Under the pieces are notes generated by a model that was given only the letters and a program-made list of their open reading frames with translations, searched no databases and was not told the origin of the DNA. A stretch of 64,000 nt of DNA from Epilithonimonas mollis. GTDB taxonomy: Bacteria > Bacteroidota > Bacteroidia > Flavobacteriales > Weeksellaceae. Both the position numbers and the translations under genes were made by a program. Position 1 is the stretch's first letter; each line of letters begins with the position of its first letter. Positions 18,001 to 26,270 of the stretch are shown here, piece by piece. The stretch lies in the NCBI RefSeq assembly GCF_900142325.1, contig NZ_FRAM01000001.1, forward strand, positions 930,001 to 994,000. The letters run 5' to 3'.

Positions 18001-19701
18001 CAGGTTATGCTTCTGTCTCAGAAATTGGCCAATTTTACAAAAGGTGAAGCCGATACGCTGAGAAAAGCAATGGGTAAAAAGCAGATTGATGTTCTGAATA
18101 AAATGTACCCGAAATTCATAGAAGGCGGACGAAAAAACAATCTCAATGAAGAACGGCTCGAAAAAATCTGGAACGACTGGAAAGCTTTTGCAGAATACGC
18201 CTTCAACAAGTCGCACTCAACCTGTTATGCGTGGATCGCATATCAAACCGCTTATTTGAAAGCCAATTATCCTGCAGAATATATGGCAAGCGTAATGAGT
18301 AATAATATCAACAACACGGCCTCCATCACTATGTTCATGGAAGATTGCAAGGCGATTGGCGTGGATGTACTGGGTCCGGATGTGAATGAATCTCAATACA
18401 AATTCTCTGTAAATGACAAAGGCCAGATCCGTTTCGGATTGGGAGCTATCAAAGGAATTGGAGAAGGTCCGAGTGAGGCGATTACAAGAGAACGTCAAAA
18501 TGGAAGATTTAAAAATATTTATGATTTCTTTGAAAGAATTCCGTCTTCTCAAGCCAATAAAAGAGTGGCGGAAAGTTTGGTGATTGCCGGTGCGTTTGAC
18601 GAACTCGACTCTTATCATCGTGGACAGTATTTTGATATCGATTCATCCGGAAGAACCAATCTGGAAAGGCTTTTGCGATACGGTCAAAGTTTTCAGGAAA
18701 GTAAAAATGAAATGGAAAATTCACTTTTTGCAGATTTTGCAGAAGAAGTCCAGATCGAACAACCAAAACTTTTGCCATGTGCAGAATGGCCGAATATGCA
18801 TAAGCTGAACCGTGAAAAAGAAATCATCGGATTCTATCTTTCTGCGCATCCGCTCGATGAATTTAAATATCAGTTTCAGTTTATGCAAGGGGTACTTTCT
18901 AAAAAAGCAGTTCTGGAAGAGAAAAAAGAAGAAATCGTATTGGAAGAGGTAGTACCGATTCTGGAAGCAGATAGTATTCCGGACGATGAGATTCCTGAAA
19001 TTATTGTGTCTGATGAAATCGGTCTGGAAGATGAAATCATAGAAGAAATAACGGTGAAAGCCGAGCCAAAAGGCAATTTCAACTTTCTGAATCTGGATGA
19101 AGTAGAGGCATTTAAAGATATTGCATTCCCCAATAAATCGCCTGAATTATTTGAGGAAAAGAAAAGCTGGAAGGATCGTCAGAACGAAAAAGATAATACT
19201 AAAGAATACACTGTTGCCGGGCTGATCACAGAATATCGTGTGGCAGACGGTTTTAGAAGTGGCGAAAAAGTAGCTTTTGTTATGCTGGAAGATTACACAG
19301 GCTCTTATTCTTTCCGTTTGGGCGACCGGGATTATATGCGGTTGAAGGACAAGCTGGAAGTACAGCGTTTTGTCATTATGAAAATCAAATTTTCTCAAGG
19401 CAAAGACGGGCGTGTTTTTGTAAACGTGAATGATGTTCTGGAGCTGAAAGAAGCTTTTGACAGATTTGCAAAAAGTCTTTCGATCGTCGTTCCGCTAGAA
19501 TCATTGAGGAAAAATGATATAGAATTCTTCCGGGAAAAACTGATTCAGAATCAGGGTGAGCAAAAATTAAACTTTTTTATAAAAAATCCCGATGACCAGT
19601 CTGTTTTGGAAGTTGTATCGATGCAGCATCATATCAACATCAACGAAAATCTGCTGGAAGTCATCCATCAGATTAATAATTATGAGGTTTTTTTGAATTA
19701 A
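15055..19701 (+). CDS. dnaE: DNA polymerase III alpha subunit with fused N-terminal proofreading exonuclease
   Basis: A 1548-residue replicative polymerase. Residues 1 to about 190 form a DEDDh exonuclease: FDTETTGLP (Asp6, Glu8), SGHNVEFDYNIV, and HNAAADVNAT with the His and Asp of motif III. A PHP domain follows from about residue 248, but its metal site reads HFDNH (250-254) where active enzymes have HLHVH. The polymerase core has GPGRGSAAGSAVAYC and catalytic Asp693, Asp695 and Asp697 in PDIDIDF. An acidic, Glu-rich linker precedes the C-terminal OB fold (VAGLITEYRV). The start is the ATG at 15055; the preceding ATG at 15049 is followed immediately by a stop. Cytoplasmic, essential. Confidence 0.96.
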   Translation: MYLVFDTETTGLPKNFNAPISDSDNWPRMVQIAWQLHDDNGNLIENQDYIIKPEGYDIPFNASRIHGITTKIANEEGRDLQDILEEFSQVLAKVRVVSGHNVEFDYNIVGAEFYRKNITDNLQEKPKADTMILGTDYCKLEGGRGGKYKSPKLEELYEKLYGHKFDEAHNAAADVNATAQVFFEMMRIGIIPSDILKIPESKLKEYQLANPNPIKPFGIVIRRQVASFNNKKKQTDFGSVDEIDLGKYFHFDNHSVFSTLTATTNINDLILKAKEDNFPAVGMVDLGNMMGAFKFVSAVESANSDISKKHKEYLTRKQESEEKGETLNEEEPNSNLLIPIVGCEFYISERYEQKQFTKDDPDRRTQVVLLAKDFNGYKNLVKLSSIGFQKGFYFGVPRISRELISQYKEGLIALTSGINGDIPSTILNIGEQRGEELFQWWKNTFGDDFYVQIQNHKLPEEEHLNEVLLQFSDKYNVKILAQNETFYTNKSDANIQDILSCIKDGEKLSTPIGKGFGKRKGLTTDEYYIKNSDELKETFLAYPDAFEAYEEFLVKFKPYTLKRDVLLPKFDIPQEFINPEDDIDGGKRGEMAYLTHLTYAGAEKRYPEITDEIRERLDFELDVIANTGYPGYFLIVQDFCNEARNMGVWVGPGRGSAAGSAVAYCIGITNVDPIKYDLLFERFLNPERVSMPDIDIDFDDEGRDKIIKWVVDKYGQDQVAQIITYSVLGGKSAIKDAGRVLDVSIPETNMIAKLIPPSPGMNIGKALTKYDKLKPEDQQLVDEMKAILGNPNDSRFSVLESAKKMEGCIRNTGIHACGVIITPEPVSNLVPITIAAKDADILVSQFDNSVAESAGLLKMDFLGLRTLTIIKDAVKLVKERHGINIDPDAIPLDDTKTYQLFKEGRTIGIFQYESPGMQKYMRELKPTVFADLIAMNALYRPGPIKYIPNFINRKHGTEEIIYDLPETQEYLEETYGITVYQEQVMLLSQKLANFTKGEADTLRKAMGKKQIDVLNKMYPKFIEGGRKNNLNEERLEKIWNDWKAFAEYAFNKSHSTCYAWIAYQTAYLKANYPAEYMASVMSNNINNTASITMFMEDCKAIGVDVLGPDVNESQYKFSVNDKGQIRFGLGAIKGIGEGPSEAITRERQNGRFKNIYDFFERIPSSQANKRVAESLVIAGAFDELDSYHRGQYFDIDSSGRTNLERLLRYGQSFQESKNEMENSLFADFAEEVQIEQPKLLPCAEWPNMHKLNREKEIIGFYLSAHPLDEFKYQFQFMQGVLSKKAVLEEKKEEIVLEEVVPILEADSIPDDEIPEIIVSDEIGLEDEIIEEITVKAEPKGNFNFLNLDEVEAFKDIAFPNKSPELFEEKKSWKDRQNEKDNTKEYTVAGLITEYRVADGFRSGEKVAFVMLEDYTGSYSFRLGDRDYMRLKDKLEVQRFVIMKIKFSQGKDGRVFVNVNDVLELKEAFDRFAKSLSIVVPLESLRKNDIEFFREKLIQNQGEQKLNFFIKNPDDQSVLEVVSMQHHININENLLEVIHQINNYEVFLN

Positions 19702-19734
19702 AGTATTAATTATAATAATATAAAATTTTTACAT

Positions 19735-19765
19735 AATCCAACTAGATATTCCTAGTTGGATTTAT
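19735..19765 (+). terminator. Terminator after dnaE
   Basis: AATCCAACTAG (19735-19745) pairs perfectly with 19752-19762; T-rich sequence follows. Confidence 0.85.
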
Positions 19766-19864
19766 TATTTATAAAAATAAAATAATATTATTAAATAAAT
19801 AAATAATTTTGCATTTATATATAAAATAATTAATATTTTTTGTAATTAATTAAATTAATGTAAT

Positions 19865-19872
19865 TATATTTG
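19865..19872 (+). promoter_or_regulatory. -7 element, first tandem T9SS gene
   Basis: TATATTTG. The leader then ends in TAAATAATTATG, a sequence shared with the next two paralogues. Confidence 0.6.
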
Positions 19873-19897
19873 ACTTAAAATTATAAATTAAATAATT

Positions 19898-21517
19898 ATG
19901 AAAAAAAAGTTATTTTTAAGTCTCTTGACTCTAGGAACATTGGCTAAAGCACAATTTTCGGAAAATTTTGATGCCAGCACAAGCACACCCGCAGGCTGGA
20001 CAGTTATTAATGGCGGAGGCACATCCACCTTCATTTTCGATGCCGGAGCACCAGGGTCTGTTCTGTCAGCACCAAATGCAGCTCAGATCAATTATGATGC
20101 AACTGCGCATGACGACTATTTAGTAACTCCTGCCATTACTGTAACCGCAGGAGTTAATGACAGGTTAACATTTTTTGTTAAAAACCAAGACCCTGCTTAT
20201 GTAGAAAATTATGATGTGAAAATTTCTACTACTACCGCAACCGCTGCAGCTTTCACAACTTTCATTAAAGCGAACGCACCTGCTCCAAATGCATGGACAC
20301 AAGTTATCCTTGATCTCACGCCTTATCTTGGACAAACCATTTACGTTGGATTCCATGCTACCTCTACAGACAAGTTCCGACTGCTGTTTGACAATGTGGT
20401 TAGTGACAGCGCTCCAACTATAGCCCCAGATTGCCCCGGCCTGGCATCTCCAGCTGACAATGCCACAAACATTGACAATAACGCAACCACACTAATCTGG
20501 ACAGCCCCAACTACAGGAGGATCGGTATCTTACTACGAATTATACATGGATACAAACACTACTCCATCAACTAAGATTGGTAATTACGTAAATCCAACCG
20601 CAGCATTTGGCACCGCTACTAATAATCCTATTTTAGCCGGAACCAAATATTATTGGAGAGTTGTTGCCGTTAACTCAGCGGGAAATTCTACTGGATGTAG
20701 TACAGTTTACAATTTTACCACTAAAGCAAACCCTTTATCTCCTTATTGCAATGGCAGTTTAACCTTCAGTGGTGGAATAGAACCAATTACTTCTGTTGTT
20801 TTTTCCGATATGACCAACTCATCTGCAGCCACCTCTACAGCCTCACATGAAGACTATACTACAAAAGTTGCAACAGTAGAACAAAGTAAAACATACTCAA
20901 TTACCTTGCAAGGAAATACAACAGGAACATATTATGATAGATTTATTGTATTTATAGATTGGAATAAAGATGGTGATTTTGCAGATGCAGGCGAAACTCT
21001 TTTTGGAACTAACGCTACGATGCTACAACTATATAACTCAACAGGAATCGACGGAAAAACAGTAACAGCAAACATAACCATTCCAGCAACAGCTACATTA
21101 GGAAATACTAGAATGAGAATAAAGAAAAACTATATCTCCGCAAGCAATGCAAACTCCACAACACATTATCTGAGTCCTTGTTTTTCCAGTGGAACAACAG
21201 CCGCCGCTACAACCGGAACCTCAGGATACGGACAAGCAGAAGACTACACACTTAACATTGTATCGCCAACAATGTCAGCATCAGAGATCAATAAAAACAA
21301 GGTATATATCTACCCAAATCCTTTCAGAGAAATTCTAAACATTTCTGACATAAAACATGTTAAGTCTATTTCCATAAATGACGCATCAGGAAGAGAAGTT
21401 AAATCTCTCGCTCCATCTGCGGAACTTAATCTTTCCAGCTTAAAAGCAGGATTATATATAGTAAACCTTAAAATGGAAGATGGAAGCACTAAAACTTTCA
21501 AGACAATAAAAAAATAA
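19898..21517 (+). CDS. T9SS-exported surface protein, paralogue 1 (anchor-J/Fn3/GEVED)
   Basis: A 539-residue protein with a signal peptide, then a MAM-like 'choice-of-anchor J' domain (FSENFDAST ... GWTVINGG, DDYLVTPAITV, FDNV), one fibronectin-III-like repeat with the YYWRVVAVNSAGNSTGC signature, and one GEVED domain (FIDWNKDGDFADAGETLFG ... GYGQAEDYTLNIV). It ends with a T9SS type A sorting domain (IYPNPFREIL ... LKAGLYIVNLKMEDGS). No catalytic residues are recognised; the fold mix suggests an adhesin or glycan-binding surface protein, which is inference. It is the first of four tandem paralogues, each with its own promoter and hairpin. Confidence 0.85.
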   Translation: MKKKLFLSLLTLGTLAKAQFSENFDASTSTPAGWTVINGGGTSTFIFDAGAPGSVLSAPNAAQINYDATAHDDYLVTPAITVTAGVNDRLTFFVKNQDPAYVENYDVKISTTTATAAAFTTFIKANAPAPNAWTQVILDLTPYLGQTIYVGFHATSTDKFRLLFDNVVSDSAPTIAPDCPGLASPADNATNIDNNATTLIWTAPTTGGSVSYYELYMDTNTTPSTKIGNYVNPTAAFGTATNNPILAGTKYYWRVVAVNSAGNSTGCSTVYNFTTKANPLSPYCNGSLTFSGGIEPITSVVFSDMTNSSAATSTASHEDYTTKVATVEQSKTYSITLQGNTTGTYYDRFIVFIDWNKDGDFADAGETLFGTNATMLQLYNSTGIDGKTVTANITIPATATLGNTRMRIKKNYISASNANSTTHYLSPCFSSGTTAAATTGTSGYGQAEDYTLNIVSPTMSASEINKNKVYIYPNPFREILNISDIKHVKSISINDASGREVKSLAPSAELNLSSLKAGLYIVNLKMEDGSTKTFKTIKK

Positions 21518-21534
21518 TTAAAAAACAGCAATTG

Positions 21535-21565
21535 AAAACCCACTTTACAAGTGGGTTTTTCTTTT
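21535..21565 (+). terminator. Terminator after T9SS paralogue 1
   Basis: AAAACCCACTT (21535-21545) pairs with 21549-21559, followed by T residues. Confidence 0.9.
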
Positions 21566-21658
21566 TTAAAGAAGACAACAAATTATTTAATATACCCAAA
21601 TACATAAATATCCTTATTATAATTATAAAAATAATATCATTTTATTAAAAATAATTAT

Positions 21659-21666
21659 TACATTTG
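21659..21666 (+). promoter_or_regulatory. -7 element, second tandem T9SS gene
   Basis: TACATTTG fits TAnnTTTG; the leader carries TGTTAAACAA and ATAAATAATTATG as in paralogue 3. Confidence 0.6.
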
Positions 21667-21693
21667 TTTGAATGTTAAACAAAATAAATAATT

Positions 21694-23706
21694 ATGAAAA
21701 AACTTTTACTTCCTTTAATTGTTGGATTAGGATTTAGCTCCTTTTCTAATGCACAACACACAGTTTTCCATGACAATTTTGACAGCTACGCCAATTTCGC
21801 AATCTCTACGGTTGGTAGTTGGACACTGACAGACGTTGATGCTAAAACAACTTATGGATTCAACGGTATTCAATTCCCTAACACCGGAGTTGCAAAGTCA
21901 TTTCAGGTATTCAATTCCACAGCTACCACTCCAGCAATGACGCCTTCATCAACATCAGATTGGAGCGCAAAATCCGGAGCTAAAACAATGGTATCTTTCG
22001 GAGCAACATCTACTCCGTGGTCTAATGACTGGATGATTACACCTCAGATTCAATTAGCATCTGACGGAGGAACCCTCAGCTTCTGGGCAAAATCCTGTGA
22101 TGCGCAATATGGCGCAGAAAAATTCAGAGTATACGTCTCAACATCCGGAACTGCCGTGGCAAACTTCACTCCTTTGGCAGCAGTCACAACCACTCCTTCG
22201 GATGCAACCTGGTATGAATACACTTATAATCTAAGTGCTTACGCAGGACAACAGGTATACCTTGCTATTCAGTGTACTTCTGATGATCAGTTCGGTTTTG
22301 CTGTAGATGATTTCAAGGTTACCTCTACAACTAACCGTACAACAGTTCCGGACTGTGCATCGCTAAGCTTACCAGCCAATGCCGCAACAAATGTTTCCGC
22401 CGCATCAACTGTTTTTACATGGACATCCTCTTCAGGCGCAGAGTCATATGATTTCTATATGGACACAAATCCTAATCCCACTACGTTTGTTGCAAATGTA
22501 ATAGGAACAGGATACTCAAATACAACTACTCTGGCAGCCAACACAACCTATTATTGGAAAGCGGTTCCTAAGAACGCCAACGGATCAGCAGCCGGCTGCG
22601 CAGTCTTTTCATTCACAACGGGGTCTCTTCTTCCTGGATGCGCAATCAATATGACACCCGCCGATACTGCTACAGGTGTCGTTTATGGCCCGACAGCTTT
22701 ATCGTGGGCAGCACCAAACAGCGGATTACCACAAACAGGTTATGATCTGTATTTTGGCACAAACCCTGCATCTCTGACACTTTTAGCATCTCCTTCTGCA
22801 ACAGCTACAACCTACAGTGTAACAACAACAGTTGCTGAAACAACATATTATTGGAAATTAGTTCCGAAAAATGCAAACGGCTCAGCACAAGGCTGCGCTA
22901 CTTACTCTTTCACTACAAGAAGCAATCCTGTCGCTCCTTACTGTGGACCGGTAACTTATTCTTCACCAGAGCCAATTACCTATGTTAACTTTAAATACAA
23001 TACAGCCAATACATCTTCCGCAGTTGTAGCAGGCACTCCCTCTCACGAAGCGTTTTTAAGCAAAGAATTTAAAGTTGAACAGGGAGGCACTACAGAAATC
23101 AGTGTTAACTCTAATACAACGAGTACATCTTTAAGACATTATTATACTGTATTTATAGATTGGAACAACGACGGTGATTTTGCAGATGCAGGTGAAAGCT
23201 ACTATACAACTTCAGATAATTATTTCTTCAATCCTGGAAGCTTAGGCGTTAACACTGCTAATATTGTAACCAAAAACTTAGTTGTACCTTCAACCGCTCC
23301 ATTAGGAAAAGTACGTATGAGAATAAAAGCTGTTTATGGCGGAAATCCTCCTTCTTCAAACGCTACAACCAACATGCAGAATCCATGCGCAAACACAGGA
23401 GGAACATCACATTGGGGACAAGCAGAAGACTATACAATAGAAGTTGTACCGCTAGGAAGCTTAGCAGTATCTGATATCAAAAAAGCAAACATTGCGGTTT
23501 ACCCTAATCCTTTTGTAGATGTTGTAAATATTTCGGATGTGAAAAACGTTAAATCAATCTCGATTGTTGACATGGCCGGAAGACAAGTTAAAACACTATC
23601 CCCTTCGTCAGAAATTAATCTTTCCGAATTGAAATCCGGAATGTATATCATAAACCTGAATATGACAGATGGAAATACAAAAGCTATTAAGGCTATAAAA
23701 AAATAA
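21694..23706 (+). CDS. T9SS-exported surface protein, paralogue 2 (anchor-J/2xFn3/GEVED)
   Basis: A 670-residue relative of its neighbours. After a signal peptide comes an anchor-J domain (VFHDNFDSYA, NDWMITPQIQL, FAVDDFKV), two fibronectin-III-like repeats each ending in TYYWKxVPKNANGSAxGC, a GEVED domain (FIDWNNDGDFADAGESYY ... HWGQAEDYTIEVV) and the T9SS sorting domain (VYPNPFVDVV ... LKSGMYIINLNMTDG). The second Fn3 copy explains its extra length relative to paralogue 1. Exported to the cell surface; function unknown, probably binding. The C-terminal domain is the part most similar across the four genes. Confidence 0.85.
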   Translation: MKKLLLPLIVGLGFSSFSNAQHTVFHDNFDSYANFAISTVGSWTLTDVDAKTTYGFNGIQFPNTGVAKSFQVFNSTATTPAMTPSSTSDWSAKSGAKTMVSFGATSTPWSNDWMITPQIQLASDGGTLSFWAKSCDAQYGAEKFRVYVSTSGTAVANFTPLAAVTTTPSDATWYEYTYNLSAYAGQQVYLAIQCTSDDQFGFAVDDFKVTSTTNRTTVPDCASLSLPANAATNVSAASTVFTWTSSSGAESYDFYMDTNPNPTTFVANVIGTGYSNTTTLAANTTYYWKAVPKNANGSAAGCAVFSFTTGSLLPGCAINMTPADTATGVVYGPTALSWAAPNSGLPQTGYDLYFGTNPASLTLLASPSATATTYSVTTTVAETTYYWKLVPKNANGSAQGCATYSFTTRSNPVAPYCGPVTYSSPEPITYVNFKYNTANTSSAVVAGTPSHEAFLSKEFKVEQGGTTEISVNSNTTSTSLRHYYTVFIDWNNDGDFADAGESYYTTSDNYFFNPGSLGVNTANIVTKNLVVPSTAPLGKVRMRIKAVYGGNPPSSNATTNMQNPCANTGGTSHWGQAEDYTIEVVPLGSLAVSDIKKANIAVYPNPFVDVVNISDVKNVKSISIVDMAGRQVKTLSPSSEINLSELKSGMYIINLNMTDGNTKAIKAIKK

Positions 23707-23722
23707 GTTAAAATTTCAGAAT

Positions 23723-23758
23723 AAAAACCCACTCTATAAACGAGTGGGTTTTTTTTTA
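23723..23758 (+). terminator. Terminator after T9SS paralogue 2
   Basis: AAAAACCCACTC (23723-23734) pairs with 23742-23753 and runs into a T tract. Confidence 0.9.
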
Positions 23759-23837
23759 AAATTACATACTTTATAAATAAATTATGATTTTTATAAATAT
23801 TAAATATTATAAATCACAATTTATTCAAAATAATTAT

Positions 23838-23845
23838 TAGATTTG
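23838..23845 (+). promoter_or_regulatory. -7 element, third tandem T9SS gene
   Basis: TAGATTTG fits TAnnTTTG, with the same leader ending (ATAAATAATTATG). Confidence 0.6.
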
Positions 23846-23869
23846 TGAAGTGTTAAACAATAAATAATT

Positions 23870-26125
23870 ATGAAGAAATTTTTACTATCGTGCTTTTTAG
23901 CACTAGGTATTGGCGCCAGCGCACAATACAATTATTTAGGAAACTTCGAAGAGACTGATGTATCCATTTATGGACAATTCGGTACCGGAACTATTACTGC
24001 CGCTGCTGCATGTAGCGGAGGATTTGGCGGACAGATTTCACCTACTGCAGCTGTTCCTCAGACTGGATGGATGCTGATGCTGGACGAACTGGAAGTTGCG
24101 CAACCTACCCAAACCAACAACAGCCAAGCTGCTACTGTTTCAATAAAGTACAAAAAAGCAAGTGGCCCTGTTGGAACATTGTATCTCACCCTGTTTCAAT
24201 ATGATGAAGTTGAAGATATATGGAACATAACACCTATCGCCGCAGGCGTTTCGTTAACAAGTGCAGCAATAACAACCTGCTCAACTGTTACAGGTACAAT
24301 TCCTGCCGGCGTATTGGAAGCTGGAAAGGTATATGCTGTAGGGGCATTTTACGTTAGATCATCAGGAACCGGAAACATCTACATGGATGATATTTCCATT
24401 GTACAGGATGTAGTTACTACTGCTCCAAACTGTACAACAATTACCGCTCCTGCAAATAATTCTACTATAGGGTCAGGTATGGCTAATATTGTTTGGGCTG
24501 CTGCTCCAACGGCAACAAGTTATAAACTGACAGTCGGAACCACAGCTGGCGGTTCTGATGTATACAATGGCGTTATCACAGGAGGTGTTACAAACCATTA
24601 TGTTCCTGTAGCTAAAAATTCTGTTTATTATGCAAAGGTAGTACCTTCAAATACTAACGGAGATGCTACTGGATGTACAGGCATTATGTTCAACACAGAT
24701 AATACAGTGGCTTATTGTACTCCTACATCAACAACTGTTGACGAAAAATTCAGCAAAGTTGTAGTTGCAGACATCAATCAGACAACATCCTCAACAGCAG
24801 CTTATGTGGATAATACAGGAGTTACAGGTCATGTAATCGCTGGAAAAACATACCCAATTACAGTAACTATGGGTACAGGATATACAGGTGATATTGTAGC
24901 GGTATGGATTGATGCTAATCAAAATGGAGCATTCGAAGATGGCGAAAGAACGATATTAACATATAGCAACTCTACAAAACAGGCAACCGGAAATATCGCA
25001 GTTCCTTCCGGAGCATTGATAGGAAATACCAGAATGAGAATAAGAGTTGACTACCAGGCAACACCGATTCCTTGTGGCGGACAAGCATCAGGATATGGAC
25101 AAGCTTGGGATTTCACAGTTAACATAGCTGCGCTTGCACTACCTAGCTGTACTACGATTACAGCTCCTGCAGATCTGGCAACAGGAGTATCTGCTCCTTC
25201 TGCAACACTTACCTGGAACGCAGACACTATGGCAGACAGTTATAAAGTATATGTAGGAACCACAGCTGGCGGAACAAATGTTGTCAATGGTACTGTTGCT
25301 ACAACTACAAGTTTTGCTTTAACTAACCTTAGCAAAAATACTACCTACTATGCAAAAGTTGTCCCTACAAACACTCTGGGTGATGCTACAGGTTGTTCGG
25401 AAATATCTTTTACAACTGGAACCAGCTGGACTTATTGTACAGCAACTCACGGTACAGTGAATGCTGATAGAATCTCTAATGTTAACTTTGGAGGAATCAA
25501 CAACCCAAGTTCAGCAACAACAGTAACTGGCGGTTACGAAGATTTCACCAGCGTTACAGGCAACGTAGAAGCTAACGGAACCTACACAATGACCGTAGCT
25601 ATCGCAAGTGGTAACGCAAACGACAGAGTAGGAGTCTGGGTAGATTCAAACAACAATGGTACTTTTGAAACAACGGAATACACAGTATTGACTACTAGTG
25701 GTACTACAAGCGCAAGCGGAAACATTGCTATTCCTTCAAATGCGGTTATAGGAAACACTCGTATGAGAGTTAGATTACAAAGATCTACATCTGGCCCTGG
25801 TGCAGCAAATGCTTGCGGAAACTTAACCGGTCAGGGAAGAACACAGGATTACACAGTGAACATTGTACCAGAAGGTACCCTTGCAGCATCAGATATCAAC
25901 AAAGCTAATGTAGCAATCTATCCTAACCCATTCAAAGATGTACTTAGAATCTCTGATGTGAAAGGTGTGAAATCCATTTCAGTAAATGATATGTCTGGAA
26001 GACAAGTTAAAACTCTTGCACCATCTGCAGAAATTAACTTATCAAGTCTGAAAGAAGGATTATATATCGTTAATCTTCAAATGGAAGACGGAAGCATAAA
26101 ATCCTTCAAAGCAATTAAAAAATAA
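23870..26125 (+). CDS. T9SS-exported surface protein, paralogue 3 (two Fn3-GEVED units)
   Basis: A 751-residue protein and the longest of the set. After the signal peptide the N-terminal sandwich domain differs from paralogues 1 and 2 but matches paralogue 4 (TGWMLMLDEL, SIKYKKASGPVGTLYLTL, CSTVTGTIPAGVL). Two consecutive Fn3-plus-GEVED units follow: TSYKLTVGTTAGGSDV ... VWIDANQNGAFEDGE, then DSYKVYVGTTAGGTNV ... VWVDSNNNGTFETTE. In both GEVED copies the usual DWNxDGDF becomes DANQNGAF or DSNNNGTF. The end is a T9SS type A domain (IYPNPFKDVL ... LKEGLYIVNLQMEDG). Surface role; no enzymatic motif. Confidence 0.85.
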   Translation: MKKFLLSCFLALGIGASAQYNYLGNFEETDVSIYGQFGTGTITAAAACSGGFGGQISPTAAVPQTGWMLMLDELEVAQPTQTNNSQAATVSIKYKKASGPVGTLYLTLFQYDEVEDIWNITPIAAGVSLTSAAITTCSTVTGTIPAGVLEAGKVYAVGAFYVRSSGTGNIYMDDISIVQDVVTTAPNCTTITAPANNSTIGSGMANIVWAAAPTATSYKLTVGTTAGGSDVYNGVITGGVTNHYVPVAKNSVYYAKVVPSNTNGDATGCTGIMFNTDNTVAYCTPTSTTVDEKFSKVVVADINQTTSSTAAYVDNTGVTGHVIAGKTYPITVTMGTGYTGDIVAVWIDANQNGAFEDGERTILTYSNSTKQATGNIAVPSGALIGNTRMRIRVDYQATPIPCGGQASGYGQAWDFTVNIAALALPSCTTITAPADLATGVSAPSATLTWNADTMADSYKVYVGTTAGGTNVVNGTVATTTSFALTNLSKNTTYYAKVVPTNTLGDATGCSEISFTTGTSWTYCTATHGTVNADRISNVNFGGINNPSSATTVTGGYEDFTSVTGNVEANGTYTMTVAIASGNANDRVGVWVDSNNNGTFETTEYTVLTTSGTTSASGNIAIPSNAVIGNTRMRVRLQRSTSGPGAANACGNLTGQGRTQDYTVNIVPEGTLAASDINKANVAIYPNPFKDVLRISDVKGVKSISVNDMSGRQVKTLAPSAEINLSSLKEGLYIVNLQMEDGSIKSFKAIKK

Positions 26126-26146
26126 TCCCAGATTAAATTTTAAATC

Positions 26147-26174
26147 AAGCCGTTCTTTTAGAACGGCTTTTTTA
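26147..26174 (+). terminator. Terminator after T9SS paralogue 3
   Basis: AAGCCGTTCT (26147-26156) pairs with AGAACGGCTT (26160-26169), then a T run. Confidence 0.9.
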
Positions 26175-26270
26175 TTATATCCAATCGGAAACCGCTTTTA
26201 ATGTTAATATTCTTTTCACAAATAAAAAAAAACTTTATATTCGTATCAGTTTTAATAAATTTATAACATT

